From Oxyruncus cristatus (taxonomy: Eukaryota; Chordata; Aves; Passeriformes; Cotingidae): a stretch of DNA of 64,000 bases. Positions 62,445-64,000 of this stretch are shown piece by piece (position 1 is the first letter of the stretch; every line of letters begins with the position of its first letter). The position numbers and the translations under genes were made by a program. The notes below the pieces were generated by a model. That model was not told the origin of the DNA. It saw only the letters and a program-made list of their open reading frames with translations, and did no database searches. The DNA is taken from the NCBI GenBank assembly GCA_013399855.1, contig VXAY01004333.1, positions 62,001 through 126,000 on the forward strand. Direction: 5' to 3'.

Positions 62445-62470
62445 GATCTTAAGATCTTAAGGATCTTAAG
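62445..62470. repeat. GATCTTAA tandem triplet with 14-bp palindrome
   Basis: GATCTTAA occurs at 62445-62452, 62453-62460 and 62462-62469. Because the unit is nearly self-complementary, CTTAAGATCTTAAG at 62448-62461 is a perfect palindrome. Confidence 0.9.
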
Positions 62471-64000
62471 GCATCAGAACTGGCAGCAGTGGGGCCAGGC
62501 AGATCAAATTGCAACACGACCAGCAGAGCCATGGGACAGAGTCAGGAGGAAGGCAAAAGGGTGGAAGCAGGCAGTGATAGTCATAGCACAGGTGAAAAAA
62601 GAGCTCAGGAGCAAGAAGGCATGAGTCCCAGCCTGCTGGGTGCTGTGCTTTTTGGGGTGAGGCTGTGACAGCTTATGGATGGCGTGCAGTAGATGTGGTT
62701 TACTGAAGTGAGCTTTAGAGGCAGCTGTGACTTGCAGCAGGATTCTGGTTGTTGCCCGCTCTGGTAGGTGCTCTGGCCCTCCCTGCAAAAGGTGCTTTAG
62801 GAAGCTGGTTGGTGCCAAGGTCCTTCTGCAGGTGCTCTCACAGAAGGAAACCCCAATGGGGAAGCCACTGTGCCCTACCCTTTTGCCTCCTACAGTTCCC
62901 TCACTGACTGGCACTGGTTTTTGGAGAAGCTCCTTGACAGATCAGCAGCACCTGTGGTGTATTCAAAGCCATGGCTGAGGGAGCTTCTGTGCCTGGTTAC
63001 TGCCATCCAGTAACCCCAGATACTGTGTTTCCTTTTTTCATCTTCAAGATGTGGTACAGCAAGGGAAAAAAGATGGAACAAAGAGGATAATGAGCGTCAT
63101 CTCTTTCGGAGGAGAGGTGACCATCCCTGTGAATCTTTTCCCTGTTAGCAGCTCCAGTGGCACTGCAGCAGGCATGGCTGGCACAGGAATGAAAATAAAC
63201 TCATGATTCACTGGGAGGAACTCTCAGGAATGATGAGTCTTTACAACCAGCTTCATTAAAGCCTTATATTCTGTCACTGTAGGCACAAATTTGGATTTCA
63301 GCAGTCCAGTTCGTGCGAGTATAAGGCTGAAGAGTGAAATGCTGTAGCAGTGCAGGGCTTTATGTAGAGGTGGGAAGTTACAGTTCCTCTTGGGAGCTGA
63401 GGGAGTTTGCAGTGGGAATGAGTGAGCACTGTCACTGCAGCAGCAGCCAGTCAGAAAACACTAGGCCTTATGTGGGTTAGTCATGTCAAGTCATACGATG
63501 TGACATTGACTGGTGACTCTAGAACACATTGAAAATTGCTTTTTTTTAAATGCTGAAAGCACAAATAAAAGCAATTCATTTCCCTTTTTCTTGGTAAAAC
63601 AAACCAACAAAATAAAAACATTTTGACTGGATAAAATATTTTGGCAGCATCCAAATTTTGTTGAGGCAGTTACATTTGTCCAAACCTCCTTTAATTCCCT
63701 TTTAAAATTCTATTTAGACAATTTTCAAAATAGAAAAAAAAAGTCATTTGAGGATGTCAGAATAATTGTCTTGGCTATCCTAATTTTCCTTCTGTTGTTT
63801 TAATTTAGACTGTTCTGTGATCTTGTTCCAAAAATGTAGATCACTTCCCCCTTTCACAAAACTTCATTTTTCAGTGAAGTTTTATATTATTTAATATTTA
63901 TTTAACCTTAGTACATTTTGGCTATTTTAGCCCCAATGCATACCCAGATCCAGGTGGGACCAAGCAGGGTTGTCATTCCCCTGCTTTAGTCACTCCTTCC
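62471..64000. other. Non-coding sequence to the window end
   Basis: Moderately GC-rich at 62500-63450, which permits a 136-codon minus-strand frame (62504-62914) with overlapping frames on the other strand. No domain is recognised. The last 450 bases are AT-rich. Confidence 0.5.

Noticed and set aside
61885..62473. Possible solo LTR (TGTTGCC...GGCA with a following TGGCAGCAGTGGGG)
   Set aside because: No target-site duplication, no convincing poly(A) signal, the primer-site likeness is partial, and nothing gag-like follows.
62504..62914. 136-codon minus-strand frame
   Set aside because: No domain, and opposing frames cover the same bases.
1..64000. tRNA, rRNA, CRISPR or bacterial-type operons
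   Set aside because: No GGTTCRANNCC-type tRNA B box in context, no spaced direct-repeat array, and no ribosome-binding-site-led gene series.

Overview
The window is vertebrate nuclear DNA, almost certainly from a bird. The clearest evidence is a set of CR1 retrotransposon copies with the avian 3' ends and the terminal 8-bp ATTCTRTG repeat (complete at 47824-47839 on the minus strand). Long AT-rich non-coding stretches, intron-style splice sites and the absence of bacterial-type gene packing agree. No complete gene is visible and most open frames are chance or lie antisense to CR1.

Layout. 1-5842 is AT-rich non-coding sequence holding a CpG-rich island of nested inverted repeats (2664-2777). 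5843-5969 looks like the last coding exon of an unrecognised plus-strand gene: a good splice acceptor, 41 open codons, TAG, then a plausible 3' UTR. 6252-13561 contains three spaced exons of a decayed C2H2 zinc-finger gene with splice sites still readable. Virtually joining the second and third across a 4-kb intron restores C-x2-C-x12-H spacing. The knuckles resemble zinc fingers 7 and 9-10 of the CTCF/CTCFL (BORIS) family, so a dead CTCF-family paralogue is my main proposal. 14.2-64 kb is a gene desert with four CR1 copies (20980-22037 +, 24770-25737 +, 47824-48230 -, 54355-54539 +), a CR1 tail at 8521-8571, a possible poly(A)-tailed retrocopy end on the minus strand (15502-15551), several T/G-rich low-complexity tracts and short tandem repeats.

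There is no operon-like cooperation to describe: this is the tail of one gene, the ruins of another, and repeat-bearing intergenic DNA. Protein identifications rest on remembered family motifs and manual translation; no alignment was run.
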